In this document: positions 17,052 to 25,154 of the stretch, in pieces
How the letters are laid out: the number at the start of each line of letters is the position of its first letter
Position numbering within the stretch: position 1 is the stretch's first letter
From: an uncultured Gemmiger sp.
Lineage (GTDB): Bacteria > Bacillota > Clostridia > Oscillospirales > Ruminococcaceae
Direction of reading: 5' to 3'
NCBI GenBank assembly: GCA_944388105.1
Contig: CALXHN010000007.1
Span: forward strand, 1 to 52,609
DNA: 52,609 nucleotides
Made by a program: the position numbers and the translations under genes
Notes under the pieces: model-generated
The model's input: only the letters and a program-made list of their open reading frames with translations
Database searches by the model: none
What the model was told of the DNA's origin: nothing

Positions 17052-19109
17052 ATGAATCAAAAGAAGACGGATCGGGCCGGTTCTGTCTGGCGGCCCGTCA
17101 CACCCGGTCTTGACCGGCACATCCGCCGCCGCATCTGGGTGTTTGCGGGCTGTCTGGCGGTGCTTTGCTTTGGCGGGCTGCTGGGGCGCCTGTTCTGGCT
17201 GCAGCTGGTGGACCCGGACGGGTACGCGGCCCACGCCGCTGACCAACAGCTGCGGGATACGGTGGTCCCGGCGGCCCGGGGCGAGATCTATTCGGCCGAT
17301 GGCACTTTGCTGGCGGCCAGTGAGACCTGCTGGACCATCCGGGCTGCACCCCGGGAACTGGCCGATGAGCTGGTGGAACCTGCGGCAAAAGCGCTCAGTG
17401 CCATTCTGGACATTGACGAAGCCGAGACCCTGGAAAAACTCAGCCAGCGCAGCTCCAATGACTGCCTCCTGCGCCGCAGGGTAGACCGGGCCACCGCCGA
17501 CGCGGTCCGTCTCTGGTGTGAGGAAAACGACGCCCAGGGCATCCAGATCCGGCAGGATACCCGGCGGGTCTATCCCCAGGGGGATTTCATGGGCTGCCTT
17601 TTGGGATTCACGGATGTGGACAACGCCGGTCTGTGGGGGCTGGAACTGGAATACAACGAGGACCTGACCGGAGAAAACGGACGGGTCCTCACGGCCAAGA
17701 ATGCCTGGGGGTATGATATGCCGGAAGAGTACAGCACTCTTCAGCCGGCGGTACCCGGCAACAGCCTGACCCTGACCATTGATGCCAACATCCAGCATAT
17801 GCTGGAAGGGGCGCTCGCGGCGGCGGTGACCGAGCATCGGGTGGCGGCCCGGGGGGTGGGGATCGTCATGGATGTGCAGACCGGCGCCATTCTGGCCATG
17901 ACCACCAAGCCGGATTATGATCCCAATGACCCGCGCACCATTGTGGATGAAGAGACCCGTGCGGCGGTCAATGCCCTGTCCGGCGAGGCGCGCAGTCAGG
18001 CGCTGCAGGCTGCCCAGCAGGCCCAGTGGCGCAACAAAGCCATCAGCGATCTGTATGAACCGGGCAGCGTGTTCAAGCTCATCACCTGCGCGGCGGCCCT
18101 GGATACCGGAGCGGTCACCCCGGAGTCCCAGTTTGTCTGTGCGGGCAAGATCAAGGTTTCGGGCACCACGTTCCGCTGCGCCAACGGGCATATCCACGGG
18201 CTGGAGACCCTGGCTCAGGGGCTGGCGGCTTCCTGCAACCCCTGCTTCATCCAGGTGGGGGCCCGGTTGGGAAAAGAGGCGTTCTGTGATTATTTTGCGG
18301 CTTTCGGTCTGCGGGAAGCCACCGGCATTGATCTGCCCGGGGAGATCAAGCGCAGCGAATACTATACCGCCGACCGGATGGGGCCGGTGGAGCTGGCCAG
18401 CTGTTCTTTCGGGCAGAGCAGCAAGGTCAGTTATCTGCAGATGATCACCGCCGTGGCGGCCATCGTCAACGGGGGCAACCTGATGCAGCCGTATATCGTG
18501 CAATCGGTCACCGACGCGGACGGACAGACGGTCAGGACGGTGGAACCGACGGTGAAGCGTCGGGTCATTTCGGAGCAGACTTCCGCCGCCATGCGCACCC
18601 TGATGGAAGGCGTTGTCACAGACGGAACGGGAAAAAACGGTGCGGTGGCCGGCTATCGGGTGGGCGGCAAGACCGGCACCAGCCAGAAACTGGACAGCGA
18701 GGATGCCTCTGCCCGTATTGCCAGCTTTGTGGCGGTGGCACCCATTGATGACCCTAAAATCGCGGTGCTGGTCTGCCTGGATGAACCCCACAGCTGGACC
18801 ACCAGCGGCGGTGCGCTGTCCGGGCCGGTCTGCGCCGAGGTCCTGGAACAGGCCCTGCCGTATCTGGGCATCGAACCCAGCTATACCGAAGCCGAGCTGG
18901 AAAAATACTTCACCCAGGTGCCGGACGTTTCCGGCTGGCGGGTGGCAGCCGCACGGCAGAAGCTGGCGGAATACGGTCTGGAAGCGTCCGTCATCGGGGA
19001 TGGAGAGCGGGTCACCAGCCTGTACCCGGCAGCGGGAACCTCAGTGCGGCGGCAGTCTGCCATCACGCTGGACACCACCGGCAGTTTTGATGCGGCTGCC
19101 GACGAGTAA
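17052..19109 (+). CDS. Class B penicillin-binding protein (PBP2/SpoVD-type) with PASTA domain
   Basis: 685-residue DD-transpeptidase for peptidoglycan cross-linking. One TM anchor lies at about residues 28-48. The dimerisation domain begins at VVPAARGEIYSADGTLLA, and the transpeptidase domain has SXXK as SVFK (nucleophile serine about 339), SXN as SCN (about 394) and KTGT (about 540). A single PASTA domain (VPDVSGWRVAAARQKL) occupies about 615-678. The single TM, one PASTA and gene size fit SpoVD/FtsI of Bacillota. The ATG is set by GGGGAGGG 8 bases upstream. No mraY/murE cluster adjoins it, which would be usual for the main division PBP, so it may be an extra copy. Confidence 0.93.
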   Translation: MNQKKTDRAGSVWRPVTPGLDRHIRRRIWVFAGCLAVLCFGGLLGRLFWLQLVDPDGYAAHAADQQLRDTVVPAARGEIYSADGTLLAASETCWTIRAAPRELADELVEPAAKALSAILDIDEAETLEKLSQRSSNDCLLRRRVDRATADAVRLWCEENDAQGIQIRQDTRRVYPQGDFMGCLLGFTDVDNAGLWGLELEYNEDLTGENGRVLTAKNAWGYDMPEEYSTLQPAVPGNSLTLTIDANIQHMLEGALAAAVTEHRVAARGVGIVMDVQTGAILAMTTKPDYDPNDPRTIVDEETRAAVNALSGEARSQALQAAQQAQWRNKAISDLYEPGSVFKLITCAAALDTGAVTPESQFVCAGKIKVSGTTFRCANGHIHGLETLAQGLAASCNPCFIQVGARLGKEAFCDYFAAFGLREATGIDLPGEIKRSEYYTADRMGPVELASCSFGQSSKVSYLQMITAVAAIVNGGNLMQPYIVQSVTDADGQTVRTVEPTVKRRVISEQTSAAMRTLMEGVVTDGTGKNGAVAGYRVGGKTGTSQKLDSEDASARIASFVAVAPIDDPKIAVLVCLDEPHSWTTSGGALSGPVCAEVLEQALPYLGIEPSYTEAELEKYFTQVPDVSGWRVAAARQKLAEYGLEASVIGDGERVTSLYPAAGTSVRRQSAITLDTTGSFDAAADE

Positions 19110-19123
19110 AACGGCGGGATCGG

Positions 19124-19153
19124 TTGTATGGCACCAGGCCGGTATGGTACAAT
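19124..19153 (+). promoter_or_regulatory. Promoter of the VOC-family gene
   Basis: TTGTAT (19124-19129), 18-base spacer, TACAAT (19148-19153) with an upstream TGG that extends the -10. It starts 15 bases after the PBP stop codon. Confidence 0.6.
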
Positions 19154-19220
19154 GAGCACAAACGGGAAGCGACAGCCCCGACCACAGAGATGAATAACAG
19201 GAAAGACAGAGGTGTCCGGC

Positions 19221-19604
19221 ATGAAATTGAATGCCATCCATCATATTGCCATCATTGTTTCCGATATCCAGACGGCCAAGACTTTCTATGTGGAAAAACT
19301 GGGCTTTCCGATCCTGCGGGAAAACTATCGGCCGGACCGGGAAGACTGGAAGCTGGATCTGCGGGTGAACGAGCAGACAGAGCTGGAAATCTTCGCGGAA
19401 AAGGACCCGCCCAGGCGGGTGAACCGGCCCGAAGCCTGCGGTCTGCGCCATCTGGCCTTTCATGTGGACAGCGTGGAGGCAACCGTGCAGGAACTGGAAA
19501 ACCTGGGAATCGCCTGTGAGCCCGTCCGTCTGGACGACTACACCGGCAAAAAGATGACCTTTTTCTTTGATCCGGATGGCCTGCCCATCGAAATTCACGA
19601 ATAA
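19221..19604 (+). CDS. VOC (glyoxalase/bleomycin-resistance) family protein, YaeR-like
   Basis: 127-residue vicinal-oxygen-chelate protein with two beta-alpha-beta-beta-beta modules. Candidate metal ligands are in the usual places: H in AIHHIAIIVSD, E in ELEIFAE, H in LRHLAFHVD, and E in PIEIHE at the C-terminus. DWKLDLRV and GKKMTFFFDPDGLP match the YaeR/SMU1112c-like group, whose reaction is not established. The start is ATG 19221, with AGAGG 8 bases upstream; a GTG at 19212 overlaps that site. Single gene with its own promoter and terminator. Confidence 0.88.
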   Translation: MKLNAIHHIAIIVSDIQTAKTFYVEKLGFPILRENYRPDREDWKLDLRVNEQTELEIFAEKDPPRRVNRPEACGLRHLAFHVDSVEATVQELENLGIACEPVRLDDYTGKKMTFFFDPDGLPIEIHE

Positions 19605-19609
19605 AACGG

Positions 19610-19646
19610 AACCGTCCGGGACGTGCGCGGCATGTCCCGGACGGTT
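19610..19646. terminator. Hairpin between the VOC gene and the convergent methyltransferase
   Basis: AACCGTCCGGGAC (19610-19622) pairs perfectly with GTCCCGGACGGTT (19634-19646). T-tracts are short on both sides, so termination is likely but not ideal. Confidence 0.7.
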
Positions 19647-19665
19647 TCCTGTATAAACGGATGGG

Positions 19666-20289
19666 TCACGACATCTTCCGGGTTCCCGAAAGGATGTATT
19701 TCTCCTGGTCGGAAATGGCTGTATCCACATCAAACCAGGGGCTGAAAAGCTCGGCCAGCTCTGCGGCAGGCAGCATCCCCATGGACACGCGGGCCGCACG
19801 TCCGGCGTGATGCCGGTTGAGCTGGGCGATGCTCATGCTGTGCGCCACGGTCAGGCGTCCTCCCGGGCGCAGCCAGCCGGACAGGTCCCGGAGCAATCCG
19901 GCCGGATCGGCAAAATGGGGAAAGGCGTTGTAGACAACGCAGCAGTCATAATCACCGCTGCCCTGCAAAGCCTGGATATCGCTGCACATCACCCGGATGG
20001 GCGGCTGTGCCTTTTTCGCCGCGATTTTGGTCATTTCGGGGGAAATGTCCACGGCCAGCACATGGGCCGCCTGCCGCTGGCAGTAAAAGGGGAACAGAAC
20101 CCCGGTGCCGCAGGCTACATCCAGTACCCGCACACCGGGCTCAATGCCGGCTGCGTCCAGAATCAGGTTGATCTTGTCCCGGTCCACGACCAGGTCCCGG
20201 TCCCAGCCGGCAGCCAGCTCATCAAAAAAATGCACCACATCCTGCTTGTCAATAACCGCACAGTGCCGGTCCAGACATTGGAGATTCAT
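19666..20289 (-). CDS. SAM-dependent class I methyltransferase
   Basis: 207-residue Rossmann-fold methyltransferase. Motif I reads VLDVACGTGVLFPF (about residue 55-68), followed by an acidic strand end in VLAVDISPEM, and motif IV-like YDCCVVYNAFPHF. The N-terminus VHFFDELAAGWDRD resembles small-molecule methyltransferases of the UbiE/SAM-MT_11 type. AAAAGAGGTAG precedes the ATG. It lies 31 bases downstream of the GntR-type gene on the same strand, so they form an operon. The substrate is not predictable from sequence. Confidence 0.85.
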   Translation of the reverse strand: MNLQCLDRHCAVIDKQDVVHFFDELAAGWDRDLVVDRDKINLILDAAGIEPGVRVLDVACGTGVLFPFYCQRQAAHVLAVDISPEMTKIAAKKAQPPIRVMCSDIQALQGSGDYDCCVVYNAFPHFADPAGLLRDLSGWLRPGGRLTVAHSMSIAQLNRHHAGRAARVSMGMLPAAELAELFSPWFDVDTAISDQEKYILSGTRKMS

Positions 20290-20319
20290 GGGATTCTACC
20301 TCTTTTCCATATGATGGAT

Positions 20320-21027
20320 TTACTCGGTATAAATTTGTTGATTGCCCGAAATGGCCTGCCCCAGATATTCGTCGATCCACCGGGCTGCGCCTTCCTTGTC
20401 CCGGGCACGGATGAGATCGTACAGTTTTTCGGTGTTGCGGCACAATGCCCCGATACCGTATAGCCGGCAGAACCGGGTCCACAGGGTAATGACCGGAGGC
20501 TTGAAGGAATAGTAGATCAGCGGCAGGATGCTGTTGCCGCTTACCAGGGCCAGTTCATGCTGGTATGTCCAGGCGGCTTCGGCAGCCTGTGCCGGGGTGG
20601 TGCATTCCGCAATGGCGGCCAGCAGCCTGCCCAGTCTGTCCAGGGCCTCGTCGGAAGCCCGGTCAATGGCGTTGGCCACCGCCAGATGTTCCAGCGCCAT
20701 GCGCACTTCCAGGATGGACTGGACCTCCTCCTTTCCCAGCACGCCGCCCTGATACTCCATGATGGCGATCAGGGTGCTCAGGTTTCCCCGGCGGCGGTAG
20801 TCCGCCACCACGGCGCCCTGCCGCGGCCGCACCTCCACAAAGCCCTGTTTGGCCAGTTCGGCCATGCCTCCGTTCACCACCGCACGGCTTACCTGCATTC
20901 GCTGGGCCAGCTCCCGCTCGGGGGGCAGCTGCGTCCCCACAGCCAGTTCTCCGGACAGAATCATCCGCTGCAATTGCTGGATGAACAGATCCTTCAGACT
21001 GGGCGCATTCAGCTTTTCAAATTCCAT
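20320..21027 (-). CDS. FadR-subfamily GntR transcriptional regulator
   Basis: 235-residue regulator. The N-terminal winged helix-turn-helix (about 10-75, with GTQLPPERELAQRMQVSR) is the GntR signature, and the all-helical C-terminal FCD ligand-binding domain has EVRMALEHLAVANAI and a later histidine in TYQHELALVSGN, as in metal-containing FCD domains. The start ATG has AGGAGGT 5 bases upstream. It is divergent from the hypB operon, with candidate operators in the 224-bp gap, and probably controls itself, the methyltransferase and perhaps the hyp operon. Confidence 0.92.
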   Translation of the reverse strand: MEFEKLNAPSLKDLFIQQLQRMILSGELAVGTQLPPERELAQRMQVSRAVVNGGMAELAKQGFVEVRPRQGAVVADYRRRGNLSTLIAIMEYQGGVLGKEEVQSILEVRMALEHLAVANAIDRASDEALDRLGRLLAAIAECTTPAQAAEAAWTYQHELALVSGNSILPLIYYSFKPPVITLWTRFCRLYGIGALCRNTEKLYDLIRARDKEGAARWIDEYLGQAISGNQQIYTE

Positions 21028-21065
21028 GGCGGACCTCCTCTCTGGGCTGTGGCTATACCACATAC

Positions 21066-21088
21066 CATACATGAATTTTATCATACAT
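21066..21088. repeat. Direct repeats, candidate GntR operator
   Basis: CATACAT occurs at 21066-21072 and again at 21082-21088, 16 bases apart, with a related CATACC at 21061-21066. The repeats lie about 40-60 bases upstream of the GntR start codon, overlapping where its promoter should be. Confidence 0.4.
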
Positions 21089-21142
21089 TTCACCAAATAA
21101 AAAGCCTTGCTTTTTCTATATTCACGGAAATGGCCGGACTTT

Positions 21143-21172
21143 ATTGACCATTTTCTCAATGAGCGTTAAACT
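21143..21172 (+). promoter_or_regulatory. Promoter of the hypB operon with overlapping inverted repeat
   Basis: TTGACC (21144-21149), 17-base spacer, TAAACT (21167-21172), 80 bases before the hypB start. A perfect inverted repeat ATTGA (21143-21147) / TCAAT (21156-21160) overlaps the -35 box and could bind a repressor. A small CCGGC/GCCGG hairpin (21196-21211) lies in the leader. Confidence 0.6.
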
Positions 21173-21251
21173 ATTCACAAAAGAAAGTGTGCCTCCGGCC
21201 AATGTGCCGGCGTGTGGCAGAACCACAAACAGAGGAGAAAGGACGATTCCC

Positions 21252-21932
21252 GTGGAAAAGGTAAAGATTCTGGAGATCAAGCAGAGCGTGTTTGCCTCCA
21301 ACGACCGCGAAGCCGATGAGGTCCGCCGCCAGCTGAAGGAAAAAGGCGTGTTCCTGCTCAACCTCATGTCCTCGCCGGGGTCGGGCAAAACCACCACCCT
21401 GCGGCGTACCATCGAGGCGCTGAAGGATGAGATGCGCATCGGCGTCATGGAAGCGGACATTGACTCGGACGTGGACGCCAAAGCCATTGCCGAGACCGGT
21501 GCCAAGTCCATCCAGCTGCACACCGGCGGCATGTGCCACCTGGATGCCGATATGACCCGCCAGGGACTGGAAGGCCTGGGCCTGGAAGACGTGGACCTGG
21601 CCATTCTGGAAAACGTGGGCAACCTGGTCTGTCCGGCGGAGTTTGATACCGGCGCGGTCAAGAACGCCATGATCCTCTCGGTGCCGGAAGGCCATGACAA
21701 GCCCCTGAAGTATCCGCTGATGTTCACCGTCTGCGATGTGGTGCTGGTGAACAAGATCGACGTGATGCCCTACTTTGATTTCGATATGGAAAAATGCAAG
21801 GAATACATCCGCATGCGCAACCCTGAAGCCAAGGTCATTCCTATCTGTGCCCGCACCGGGGAGGGGATTGACCAGTGGGCCGACTGGCTGCGCACCCAGG
21901 TTGCGGCCTGGAAAAATCCGGACAAGCAGTAA
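21252..21932 (+). CDS. hypB: HypB-type nickel-insertion GTPase
   Basis: 226-residue SIMIBI-class GTPase. In known systems HypB, with HypA, delivers nickel to [NiFe]-hydrogenase or urease. The P-loop SSPGSGKTT is at about residues 40-48, the base-specificity NKID at 167-170. The G-domain metal site is complete: C95 and H96 in GGMCHLDA and C127 in GNLVCPAEFD. The histidine-rich N-terminus of some HypB proteins is absent. The start is GTG 21252 (AAAGGA upstream). It is the first gene of the four-gene operon with a flavoprotein and hypA; no hypC-F or hydrogenase gene is in the window. Confidence 0.93.
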   Translation: MEKVKILEIKQSVFASNDREADEVRRQLKEKGVFLLNLMSSPGSGKTTTLRRTIEALKDEMRIGVMEADIDSDVDAKAIAETGAKSIQLHTGGMCHLDADMTRQGLEGLGLEDVDLAILENVGNLVCPAEFDTGAVKNAMILSVPEGHDKPLKYPLMFTVCDVVLVNKIDVMPYFDFDMEKCKEYIRMRNPEAKVIPICARTGEGIDQWADWLRTQVAAWKNPDKQ

Positions 21933-21958
21933 GGACACTACACAGAAAGGAACCGACC

Positions 21959-24727
21959 ATGAGCCAGACCCATTTTCCTCTGGACGAGAGCAAGCTGCCC
22001 TTCAAGATTTCCAAGGACGAAAAGCCCCGGGAAAAGATCCTCAAACTGGGCCAGAAGATCACCGACCGCATCCCGGCCAAACTGCGTCCCCTCACCGCCG
22101 AAGACCCGGAGTACTGGGGTCTGGCGGGGCTCATCACCGATGAGATGGCGGATGTGGCCCTGAAGATGAAGGTCCGCAAACCCATGACCCTGCCCGAACT
22201 GGTCAAGGTCACCGGCAAATCCGCCGAGGAGCTGGAACCCCTTCTGTACCAGATGAGCTATGTGGGCCTGCTGGAATACAACTGGGAGAACGAGCGCCAT
22301 GAAAAGCAGTACGTGCTGCCCATGTTCGTACCCGGCAGTGCCGAGTTCTTCAACATGCAGAAGAGCCAGATCGAAAACAACCCCGAAGTCACCGCCTTCT
22401 TTGAGCGGATGACCTTCCTGCCGCTGGAACACATCACCGCCATGGTGCCGCCGGGAGGCGCCGGCATCGGCATGCATGTCATCCCGGTGGAAAAGGCCAT
22501 CGAGACCGAAAACCAGTCGGTGGACATCGAGCACATCTCCCACTGGCTGAAAAAGTACGATGGCAAATATGCGGCCAGTCCCTGTTCCTGCCGTATGTCC
22601 CGGGCCCGGATGGGGGAGGGCTGCGGCGACGACCCGGAGGACTGGTGCATCGGTGTGGGTGACATGGCCGACTACCTGGTGGAAACCAAAAAGGGCCACT
22701 ATGTGGACTACGACGAGGTCATGCGCATCCTGAAGCGGGCCGAGGACAACGGTTTTGTGCACCAGATCACCAACATCGACGGCGAAAACAAGATCTTTGC
22801 CATCTGCAACTGCAACGTGAACATCTGCAACGCCCTGCGCACCAGCCAGCTGTTCAACACCCCCAATATGAGCCGTTCCGCCTATGTGGCCCATGTCACC
22901 CCGGAAAACTGCGTGGCCTGCGGCCGCTGCGTGGAGTACTGCCCCGCCGGTGCGGTCAAGCTGGGCCAGAAGCTGTGCACCAGCCACGGGCCGGTGGAGT
23001 ATCCCCGCCAGGAACTGCCCGACAACGTGAAGTGGGGCCCGGAAAAGTGGGACATCGACTACCGGGACAACAACCGCATCAACTGCTACGACACCGGCAC
23101 CGCTCCCTGCAAGACGGCCTGCCCTGCCCACATTGCGGTGCAGGGGTATCTGAAGATGGCTGCCCAGGGCCGCTATACCGAAGCGCTGGCTCTCATCAAG
23201 CGGGAAAATCCCTTCCCGGCGGTGTGCGGCCGGGTGTGCAACCGCCGCTGTGAGGATGCCTGCACCCGCGGCACCGTGGACCAGGCGGTGGCCATTGATG
23301 AGGTGAAGAAGTTCATTGCCCAGAAGGACCTGGAAGCGGCCACCCGCTACATCCCGCCCATCAACCCGCCTTCCAACCGGGGCGGCTTCAGTGAGAAGGT
23401 CGCCATCATCGGCGCCGGTCCGGCGGGTCTGTCCTGCGCCTATTATCTGGCTGAAAAGGGCTACCATCCCACCGTGTTTGAAAAGAATCAGAAGCCCGGC
23501 GGCATGCTGACCTACGGCATCCCCTCCTACAAACTGGAAAAGGACGTGGTGGAAGCCGAGATCGACATCATCCGTCAGATGGGCGTGGAGATCCGCTGCG
23601 GCGTGGAAGTGGGCAAGGATGTGACCCTGGACGAGCTGCGTGCCCAGGGGTACAAGGCCTTCTATCTGGCCATCGGCTGCCAGGGCGGCCGCAAGGCCGG
23701 TGTCCCCGGTGAGGACGCCCCCAACGTGGTCACCGCTGTGGAGCTCCTCCATCGCGTGAACGAAGGGGAGAAGATCAATCTCAGCGGCCGCATTGTGGTG
23801 GTCGGCGGCGGCAACGTAGCCATCGACGTGGTGCGTTCCGGTCTGCGCTGCGGTGCTTCCTCGGCGGATATGTTCTGCCTGGAAGCCCGGGACCAGATGC
23901 CTGCCACACCCGGCGAGGTCGCCGAGGCGGAGGAAGAGGGCGCCAAGGTCCACTGCGGCTGGGGCCCCAAGGAGATTTTGACCGAGAACGGCAAGGCCAC
24001 GGCCGTGGTGTTCAAACGCTGCCTGTCGGTGTTTGATGCCGAAGGCCGCTTCAACCCCACTTATGATGACAACGACACCGTCACGGTGGAATGTGAGCAT
24101 GTGTTCCTGAGCATCGGCCAGAGCATCCAGTGGGGGAACCTGCTGGAAGGCAGCAAGGTGGAGCTGGGCCGGGGCGGCCGTGCTGTGGCTGACTCCCTGA
24201 CCTACCAGACCGCCCAGCCCGACGTGTTTGTGGGCGGCGACGTGTACACCGGTCCCAAGTTTGCCATCGACGCCATCGCCGCCGGCAAGGAAGGGGCTGT
24301 CTCCATCCATCGCTTTGTCCAGCCCAACACCAGCATGACCATCGGCCGCAACCGCCGCCAGTTCATCGAGCTGGACAAGACCGACCTGGCCCTGGAAAGC
24401 TACGATACCACCGCCCGTCAGGTGGCCGGCATGGCCCAGGATATCGACTATCACCGCTCCTTCCGGGACGGCCACCAGACCTTCACCGAGGAACAGGTCA
24501 AGAAGGAGACCTCCCGCTGCCTGGGCTGCGGCGCTTCGGTGGTGGACCCCAACAAGTGCATCGGCTGCGGCGTCTGCACCACCAAGTGCGAATTCGACGC
24601 CATCCACCTTTCCCGTGAACGCCCCGAGTGCAGCACCATGGTACGCAGCGAGGATAAATTCAAGGCCATCCTGCCTTATATGCTCAAGCGGGAATTCAGA
24701 ATCCGGTTCGGCAAGAAGGAAGACTGA
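21959..24727 (+). CDS. Large iron-sulfur flavoprotein with GltD-like oxidoreductase domain
   Basis: 922-residue cytoplasmic protein with no signal or TM segment. Residues about 50-110 look like a winged helix. A cysteine-rich module follows (C209/C211, C222, C230, then CNCNVNIC at 283-290). A [4Fe-4S] ferredoxin site CVACGRCVEYC is at 318-328. The middle and C-terminal parts resemble GltD, the NADPH-glutamate synthase small subunit: a Cys-rich N-domain (C384, C388, C423, C427, C431, C435), the FAD fold GAGPAG (485-490), NAD(P) fold GGGNVA (616-621), and the second FAD segment FVGGDVYTGP. A last [4Fe-4S] site CIGCGVCTTKC is at 867-877. It likely moves electrons between NAD(P)H and a partner; no GltB is adjacent. 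Fusion of all these parts, between hypB and hypA, is unusual. Confidence 0.88.
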   Translation: MSQTHFPLDESKLPFKISKDEKPREKILKLGQKITDRIPAKLRPLTAEDPEYWGLAGLITDEMADVALKMKVRKPMTLPELVKVTGKSAEELEPLLYQMSYVGLLEYNWENERHEKQYVLPMFVPGSAEFFNMQKSQIENNPEVTAFFERMTFLPLEHITAMVPPGGAGIGMHVIPVEKAIETENQSVDIEHISHWLKKYDGKYAASPCSCRMSRARMGEGCGDDPEDWCIGVGDMADYLVETKKGHYVDYDEVMRILKRAEDNGFVHQITNIDGENKIFAICNCNVNICNALRTSQLFNTPNMSRSAYVAHVTPENCVACGRCVEYCPAGAVKLGQKLCTSHGPVEYPRQELPDNVKWGPEKWDIDYRDNNRINCYDTGTAPCKTACPAHIAVQGYLKMAAQGRYTEALALIKRENPFPAVCGRVCNRRCEDACTRGTVDQAVAIDEVKKFIAQKDLEAATRYIPPINPPSNRGGFSEKVAIIGAGPAGLSCAYYLAEKGYHPTVFEKNQKPGGMLTYGIPSYKLEKDVVEAEIDIIRQMGVEIRCGVEVGKDVTLDELRAQGYKAFYLAIGCQGGRKAGVPGEDAPNVVTAVELLHRVNEGEKINLSGRIVVVGGGNVAIDVVRSGLRCGASSADMFCLEARDQMPATPGEVAEAEEEGAKVHCGWGPKEILTENGKATAVVFKRCLSVFDAEGRFNPTYDDNDTVTVECEHVFLSIGQSIQWGNLLEGSKVELGRGGRAVADSLTYQTAQPDVFVGGDVYTGPKFAIDAIAAGKEGAVSIHRFVQPNTSMTIGRNRRQFIELDKTDLALESYDTTARQVAGMAQDIDYHRSFRDGHQTFTEEQVKKETSRCLGCGASVVDPNKCIGCGVCTTKCEFDAIHLSRERPECSTMVRSEDKFKAILPYMLKREFRIRFGKKED

Positions 24728-24728
24728 G

Positions 24729-25121
24729 ATGCACGAACTGGGAATTGTCTTTCATATCATCCGCAGCGTGGAAGAAGTGGGCCGCCAGAACGGCGTCAAG
24801 CGGGTCAACGCGGTGACGCTGGAACTGGGGGAGGTCTCCGGCGTGCTGGAAGACTACCTTCAGGACTGCTGGAACTGGGCGGCGGCCAGATCCGATATGC
24901 TGCGCGGCGCCCGACTGCAGGTGGAGACCATCCCCGCCAAGACCCTTTGCGAGGATTGCGGCCTTGTGTACCCCACCGTGGCTCACGGCAGGACCTGCCC
25001 CGGATGCGGCAGCGGACATACGCATCTGATACAGGGCAACGAAACCATGATCCGGGATATTACAGTGCCCGAAGAGGAAGAAGCGGAATCGAAAGAAACT
25101 CCCTCCCCGGACACACTGTAA
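24729..25121 (+). CDS. hypA: HypA-type nickel metallochaperone
   Basis: 130-residue homologue of HypA/HybF, which passes nickel to hydrogenase or urease together with HypB. The nickel-binding N-terminus MHELGI is intact (His2, Glu3), and the structural zinc site has four cysteines (C74, C77, C90, C93 in CEDCG and CPGCG). The acidic C-terminal extension (EEEEAESKE) is not part of the core fold. It starts one base after the flavoprotein stop codon, so co-translation is likely, and is 33 bases before the membrane-protein gene. Confidence 0.93.
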   Translation: MHELGIVFHIIRSVEEVGRQNGVKRVNAVTLELGEVSGVLEDYLQDCWNWAAARSDMLRGARLQVETIPAKTLCEDCGLVYPTVAHGRTCPGCGSGHTHLIQGNETMIRDITVPEEEEAESKETPSPDTL

Positions 25122-25154
25122 GATAAAACGTTATTTTGAACGGAGGAATTTTGT

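Noticed and set aside
19221-19604. Ni-dependent glyoxalase I linked to the HypA/HypB operon
   Set aside because: The VOC protein is of YaeR-like type, not classical GloA, and is separated from the hyp operon by convergent genes.
21143-21160. FNR/CRP box (ATTGA...TCAAT)
   Set aside because: The inner spacing is two bases longer than the FNR site, so it is kept only as an unassigned inverted repeat.
21938-24607. Minus-strand frame of 889 codons opposite the flavoprotein
   Set aside because: No family motif, antisense composition, and the plus-strand protein has multiple Fe-S and nucleotide motifs.
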